From Nitrospirales bacterium (GTDB taxonomy: Bacteria; Nitrospirota; Nitrospiria; Nitrospirales; UBA8639): a DNA stretch of 64,000 nucleotides. The notes under the pieces were generated by a model, which saw nothing but the letters and a program-made list of their open reading frames with translations, did not search any database and had not been told where the DNA came from. This document shows positions 59,735 through 64,000 of the stretch, in pieces. The DNA lies in assembly GCA_022825885.1 (NCBI GenBank), contig JAJDVY010000029.1:37845-101844 (forward strand), given 5' to 3'. The first letter of the stretch is position 1; every line of letters starts with the position of its first letter. A program made the position numbers and the translations under genes.

Positions 59735-61540
59735 TCACGCTTCCGGCAGGCGGATGCGTTCGATCAATGCCCTGATCTTTGCAGGGGGCGGCGTGGTGCA
59801 TTGCGAGACCGTCAGCGCGACGCACAGGTTCAGGACCATGCCGACCGTGCCGATGCCTTCCGGCGAAATGCCGAGAAACCAGTTGGCCGCGACGTTCTCC
59901 GCCATGGGATCGATAAACACGCCTTTGAAATAAATGATATATCCCATGGTAAAGATGAGCCCCGTCAGCATGCCGGCAACGGCGCCCCATTTGTTCATAC
60001 GTGTATTGAAGATGCCCAGCAGGATGACCGGGAACAGGGACGAAGCGGCCAGCCCGAAAGCGAACGCCACCACCTGGGCCACGAACGCCGGGGGATTGGA
60101 GCCGAGATATCCCGCGATGGCAATGGACACAGCCGCGGCGATGCGGCCGGCAGTCAATTCCTGTTTATCCGACAGGTTTTTCGCAAAGGTGCTTTTCAGG
60201 ATATCGTGGGACACGGCGACGGAAATGACCAGCAACAGGCCCGCTGCGGTGGACAGGGCCGCGGCAATGCCACCGGCGGCAATCAAAGCAATCACCCAAT
60301 CGGGCAAACCGGCAATTTCCGGGTTGGCCAATACCATGATGTCCCGGTCCACGTAGATTTCGTTGGCAAAGGGTGCGCCCCGGGCCACGTCGCCGGGACC
60401 CGGATTCGTGACCAGGCGCTGCCCCGATTCACCGCGGGCATCGCTCTCAAACACGGGTTTGCCGCCGGCAAAAGCACGGCCGGCGGCGTGCTGGACTTTG
60501 CCGTCGCGATTGTGGTCGTACCAGGCGATCAGCCCTGAATTTTCCCACGTGCGGAACCAGCCCGGCATGGTTTCATAGGGAGTCCCGGAGCCATCGGAGC
60601 CGTTGACGGTTGCAATGAGATTCAACCGCGCCAAGCCGCCGACGGCGGGGGCGACGGTGTATAACAGGGCGATAAAGACCAGCGCCCAGGCTGCGGAACG
60701 TCGTGCGTCTTCCACGCGGGGCACGGTAAAAAATCGCACGATCACGTGGGGCAGGCCCGCGGTCCCCGCCATCAAGGCAAAGGTAATGGCCAGTACGTTG
60801 ATCATGGAACTGTCGTTGAAGGGATGTGTATAGGCGTTGAATCCCAGGTCCATGAGCACCTGATCCAGTTTCAGCAGGAGATACCCGGACCCATCCGCCA
60901 TGGTGGACCCCAGCGCCAACTGGGGAACCGGGGTGCCGGTTAATTGCACGGAGATAAACACGGCGGGGACGGTATAGGCGAAGATCAACACGCAGTATTG
61001 CGCGACTTGGGTATAGGTAATGCCTTTCATGCCGCCGAGCACGGCGTAGATAAAGACGATACCCATCCTGATTGCCAGACCCGCGTCGATCTCGACCTCG
61101 AGAAACCGGGAAAACACGATGCCGACCCCGCGCATCTGTCCCGCCACGTAAGTAAAGGAGATGAAGATGAGACACAGGGCGGCCACGAAGCGGGCCAGGT
61201 CTGAGTCATACCGTTCGCCGATAAATTCCGGCACGGTGAATTTGCCGAATTTGCGCAAATACGGAGCGAGCAACATGGCCAACAACACGTACCCGCCGGT
61301 CCAGCCCATGAGGTACATGCTGCCTTCATACCCGAGAAACGCGATCAGGCCCGCCATGCTGATGAAGGAAGCGGCTGACATCCAGTCGGCCGCGGTGGCC
61401 ATGCCGTTGGCAACGGGCGGAACGTGTTTGCCTGCAATGTAAAATTCACTGGTGCTGTTGGCACGGGCCCGGAAGGCAATCGCGATGTACACCACAAACG
61501 TGAAGCCCACGACGAGCGCAGTCAAAACCTGTAAACTCAT
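59735..61540 (-). CDS. Sodium:solute symporter, large subunit (ActP-like, VC2705 type)
   Basis: 601 residues, about 13 membrane helices of the SSS family. Na+-site segments such as MATAADWMSAASFISMAG and GGIAAALSTAAGLLLVIS are visible. A long hydrophilic insertion (about 325-405, with YDHNRDGKVQHAAGR and RDIMVLANPEIAGLPDW) is typical of the subfamily that pairs with a small DUF4212 subunit, encoded just upstream and overlapping by 4 nt. Substrate is probably a small organic acid such as acetate, by family; not proven here. Confidence 0.88.
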   Translation of the reverse strand: MSLQVLTALVVGFTFVVYIAIAFRARANSTSEFYIAGKHVPPVANGMATAADWMSAASFISMAGLIAFLGYEGSMYLMGWTGGYVLLAMLLAPYLRKFGKFTVPEFIGERYDSDLARFVAALCLIFISFTYVAGQMRGVGIVFSRFLEVEIDAGLAIRMGIVFIYAVLGGMKGITYTQVAQYCVLIFAYTVPAVFISVQLTGTPVPQLALGSTMADGSGYLLLKLDQVLMDLGFNAYTHPFNDSSMINVLAITFALMAGTAGLPHVIVRFFTVPRVEDARRSAAWALVFIALLYTVAPAVGGLARLNLIATVNGSDGSGTPYETMPGWFRTWENSGLIAWYDHNRDGKVQHAAGRAFAGGKPVFESDARGESGQRLVTNPGPGDVARGAPFANEIYVDRDIMVLANPEIAGLPDWVIALIAAGGIAAALSTAAGLLLVISVAVSHDILKSTFAKNLSDKQELTAGRIAAAVSIAIAGYLGSNPPAFVAQVVAFAFGLAASSLFPVILLGIFNTRMNKWGAVAGMLTGLIFTMGYIIYFKGVFIDPMAENVAANWFLGISPEGIGTVGMVLNLCVALTVSQCTTPPPAKIRALIERIRLPEA

Positions 61541-61842
61541 ACGTCGTCCCGTGCGTCACGCCCGGACCGGTATCGTTGATCCAGCTTGGTGACTCGCCAG
61601 TTGTAAAAGAAGATCAGGGCGACAAACCCGTACATGGCACCCTGTTGTGCGAACCAGAAGCCCAGTTTGTACCCGCCGAGAGAAAAGTGATTGAGTGGTT
61701 CGACAAAGAGGATGCCGCAGCCATAAGACACCGCACCCCAAACCGTGAGGCATAAGGCAATCAGCCGCAGGTTCGCCTTCCAATACGCGTTGGAACGAGT
61801 GCTCACGATGTCAGGATTCCCCGTGGTGTGATGGTCGGTCAT
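61537..61842 (-). CDS. DUF4212 small subunit of the sodium:solute symporter
   Basis: 101 residues from ATG 61842. Two membrane helices: LRLIALCLTVWGAVSYGCGI and FWFAQQGAMYGFVALIFFY, with the family's NAYWKANLRL and NWRVTKLDQRY flanks. It is translated together with the large subunit (ATGA overlap). Confidence 0.9.
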   Translation of the reverse strand: MTDHHTTGNPDIVSTRSNAYWKANLRLIALCLTVWGAVSYGCGILFVEPLNHFSLGGYKLGFWFAQQGAMYGFVALIFFYNWRVTKLDQRYRSGRDARDDV

Positions 61843-61991
61843 AGAGCGGCGATTCAATCTGACGTATCATGCCAAGTTTATCAACAATTCCCAACTCCTT
61901 CCTTGCGGGAGCGGAAAGCCGGTCCGTATAATCGCCAATCCGTGCGACAGGAGCCGCGCGCAACGATGATACCGAACCAACGGGAGTTGAC

Positions 61992-63242
61992 ATGACAGAG
62001 CAGGGCAACGATCCGAACCCTTACCCGGCGATTCGCAATATTCAGTATTCGCCCATGAAACAAGGGGAGGAACACTATATCATCTTGTGGGACCCCTCCG
62101 GGTTGAGTTCCGAAAAGCTCATCATTCCGCTTAACCTGTTCTATCTGTTTCAATTTCTGGATGGCGAGCATTCCCTGGAACAAATCGGCGTCGAATACCT
62201 GAAACAATACGGTGAGTTCCTGATGCCGGACAAGCTCGACCGGCTTATCGCCGACTTGGACGAAAAACTGTTTCTGGAAGGTGATCGCTACGAAGCGGCG
62301 AAAGCCGCGGCGGTGAAGGCGTATCATGAGGCGCCGGCGCGGAAACCTCGCTTCGCCGGTAAGAGCTACGAAGCCGATCCGCAAAAACTTCGCGAACAGC
62401 TTGCCGGCTTCTTCACGTCCAAGGAAGGGCCGAGCCCCGATCCTTCCGGGCATCAGGGGAAGGTGATCAAGGGGGTGGTGGCGCCGAATTACGACGTGAA
62501 CGTGGCCGGACCGCTCTATGCATGGGCCTATAAAGAACTGCGAGAGGCGGAAGCGCCGGACGTCTATGTTCTGCTGGGAACGGCCCACGCCGGGTTGGCG
62601 GAGCCCGTAGCCGTGACGGATAAGGATTTCGAAAGCCCGTTGGGAGTCGTACCGGTCAATCGACCAATCATGGACGTTTTACGGTCAAAGGGCGGCGACG
62701 AGTTGTTCGCGGATGAATTGCGGCATGAAACGGAACACAGTATCGAATTCCAGTTACCGTTTCTTCAGGAGACAGTGGGTGGGCGGCAGTCCATTTCGAT
62801 GGTTCCGGTCTTGTCTTCGTTTCCGCCGGGGTGCTTGATTGATCCGGCGCTCAAGGCCGTTGCCGACCGGGTCGAACAGTTCGTGTCGTTGTTGAAAGAC
62901 GCGATTGCCGCATCGGGGCGGAAGGTCTGTTTCATCGCAAGTGCGAACCTCGCGCATATCGGCCTGCGTTATGGCGATGACAAGGCCCCCACGGATTTTT
63001 CGTTCCACCGTTGCATGCAAACCGACCTGGAAATGCTGAAACACGTGGAAAACGTCGATGCGCAGGGTTTTGCCGAATTTCTCCTGAAGGAGCAAGACCG
63101 CCGCCACGTGCTGGGCTTCTCGTCGATTTACCTGCTCTTGCGATTGATCGAGGCGGAAAAGGGAGAGATCCTGCGCTACGATCGAGAGATCGTGGATCAA
63201 TTCAACTCCACCATCACCTACGCCAGCGCCGCGTTTTTTTAA
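61992..63242 (+). CDS. amrB: AmmeMemoRadiSam system protein B (MEMO1 family)
   Basis: 416 residues. The MEMO domain (about 155-416) contains VVAPNYDVNVAGPLYAWAYK, LLGTAHAGLAEPVAVTDKDF and HETEHSIEFQLPFLQ, with His and Cys residues of the extradiol-dioxygenase-like fold. The first 140 residues are an additional helical domain (LNLFYLFQFLDGEHSLEQIG) with winged-helix character, as in some bacterial members. AmmeMemoRadiSam proteins A, B and radical-SAM usually occur together; the other two are not here. The exact role is not known. Confidence 0.85.
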   Translation: MTEQGNDPNPYPAIRNIQYSPMKQGEEHYIILWDPSGLSSEKLIIPLNLFYLFQFLDGEHSLEQIGVEYLKQYGEFLMPDKLDRLIADLDEKLFLEGDRYEAAKAAAVKAYHEAPARKPRFAGKSYEADPQKLREQLAGFFTSKEGPSPDPSGHQGKVIKGVVAPNYDVNVAGPLYAWAYKELREAEAPDVYVLLGTAHAGLAEPVAVTDKDFESPLGVVPVNRPIMDVLRSKGGDELFADELRHETEHSIEFQLPFLQETVGGRQSISMVPVLSSFPPGCLIDPALKAVADRVEQFVSLLKDAIAASGRKVCFIASANLAHIGLRYGDDKAPTDFSFHRCMQTDLEMLKHVENVDAQGFAEFLLKEQDRRHVLGFSSIYLLLRLIEAEKGEILRYDREIVDQFNSTITYASAAFF

Positions 63243-63246
63243 GAAG

Positions 63247-63777
63247 CTATTCTTCCACCACGTCGATGGTCATGGTTACGGGGTCCAAGGGGTTGTCCTG
63301 GGGGTCCCGTTCCGCGGCGACGATCCGGTCCACCACGTCCATGCCCTTCCGGACTTTCCCGAAGGCGGTATAGGTCCGGTCCAGGCTGCTCGTATCCTCC
63401 ACGCAGATAAAGAACTGCGATCCATTGTCATTGACGTCCCGGGTGCGATCTTCGTTCCGGGGCATTTTGGCCATAGAGACTGTACCGCGGCGGTGCGGCT
63501 GGTCGCTGGGTTCGGGGGTCAGGCCGAAGCCCGGTCCGCCGGTGCCGTGCAGGGTTCGGTCCGGTTCCTTGCTGAGCGGGTCCCCACCTTGAATGATGAA
63601 GCCGGGGATCACACGGTGAAAAGCCGTGCCGTTGTAGAATCCGATTTTGGCGAGATTCAGAAAATTGTCCACGTGGCGAGGCGCCACGTCCGTATAAAAC
63701 TGGATCGTGATGTTGCCGAACCTGGTGGAGATGACGACCTTGGGGTTTTTTTTCTTGAAGGTCAGGGGGGCACTCAT
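63247..63777 (-). CDS. Peptidyl-prolyl cis-trans isomerase, cyclophilin type
   Basis: 176 residues, cytoplasmic (no signal peptide). FGNITIQFYTDVAPRHVDNF, FHRVIPGFIIQGGDP with the catalytic Arg, and NGSQFFICVEDTSSLDRTYT mark the cyclophilin fold. It catalyses proline isomerisation in protein folding. It converges on the MEMO gene with 4 nt between the stops. Confidence 0.95.
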   Translation of the reverse strand: MSAPLTFKKKNPKVVISTRFGNITIQFYTDVAPRHVDNFLNLAKIGFYNGTAFHRVIPGFIIQGGDPLSKEPDRTLHGTGGPGFGLTPEPSDQPHRRGTVSMAKMPRNEDRTRDVNDNGSQFFICVEDTSSLDRTYTAFGKVRKGMDVVDRIVAAERDPQDNPLDPVTMTIDVVEE

Positions 63778-63961
63778 CAGCCAACTGTATCAAGGCGTGC
63801 GGCTGTTGGGCAACCGTTCGGCGAGGGTTGCGGCTTGAGGATCCTGCAGTTTGAAATAAGGTAGGTCGATGAGATGGTCTCCTCCCTCTTAATTCATCGG
63901 CATGGAATGTGCCAAGATGGCGAAAGGCAGCACAACCATCTCAGCACAAAAGGGGGCGACC
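63778..63961. other. Noncoding region, likely left end of an IS110-type element
   Basis: 184 bp with no gene. Because the IS110-type transposase starts at 63962, the 5' non-coding end of the element should lie here, and in IS110 proper this end produces the bridge RNA. The left boundary is not recognisable, since IS110 elements lack inverted repeats. Confidence 0.35.
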
Positions 63962-64000
63962 ATGAAAGAGCTGACGACAATTGGGTTGGATCTGGCGAAG
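63962..64000 (+). CDS. IS110-family transposase, first 13 codons
   Basis: ATG 63962 begins MKELTTIGLDLAK, the usual N-terminus of IS110-family transposases, with the first catalytic Asp of the DEDD site in GLDLAK. The gene runs off the window. Context GGGGGC at 63953-63958 can serve as ribosome site. Confidence 0.65.
   Translation, partial: MKELTTIGLDLAK

Overview
The window looks like a piece of a Nitrospira-type (Nitrospirota) chromosome. The best evidence is a long respiratory complex I operon with two consecutive nuoM genes, a layout associated with Nitrospira and a few other groups. Dispersed hairpin elements, an apparent DabA (DUF2309) relic beside a LysR regulator, and many small toxin-antitoxin and restriction modules fit the same picture. 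This assignment is an inference from gene content; there is no rRNA, tRNA or marker gene here. I see no CRISPR array and no tRNA.

Layout. 1-3.8 kb: the start of an HlyD-type membrane fusion protein (runs off the left edge), an NhaR-like LysR regulator, a possible DabA remnant and a Deg/HtrA protease. 3.8-18.1 kb: a defence island. It holds an FRG-domain protein, a type III restriction-modification system (mod and res) with an ATPase-PIN gene pair lying between mod and res, a second convergent methyltransferase/endonuclease pair, a HEPN-like protein and a large GTPase whose N-terminus resembles the arm-binding domain of tyrosine recombinases. Both mod and res carry one-base frameshifts, so the type III system is either decayed or affected by sequence errors. 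18.5-25.2 kb: a PriA homologue whose helicase motifs are lost, small hypothetical genes, a 2OG-Fe(II) oxygenase with a long extra region and a higBA module with a damaged toxin.

25.5-39.3 kb: nuoA-B-C-D-G-I-J-K-L-M-M-N. nuoE, nuoF and nuoH are absent from the locus, and a 126-bp inverted-repeat element sits between nuoD and nuoG. Lacking the NADH-oxidising module here, this complex probably takes electrons from, or gives them to, something other than NADH (for example ferredoxin), unless the missing subunits are encoded elsewhere.

39.3-50 kb: accessory genes. These are a relic toxin-antitoxin pair, a NERD nuclease-helicase with a small membrane partner, a surface lipoprotein, an AAA/DUF4143 ATPase with a striking promoter palindrome, an NMAD2-NMAD3 pair linked to modified nucleotides, an MBL-fold protein, a vapBC-type module, and a TusA/DsrE2 sulfur-carrier pair. 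50-64 kb: mostly metabolic genes: formiminotransferase, a voltage-gated cation channel, an ergothioneine cluster (PLP lyase, EgtD, an OpuC-type transporter and EgtB), a solute-binding/autotransporter fusion, a Na+/solute symporter pair, a MEMO-family protein, a cyclophilin and the first codons of an IS110-type transposase at the right edge.
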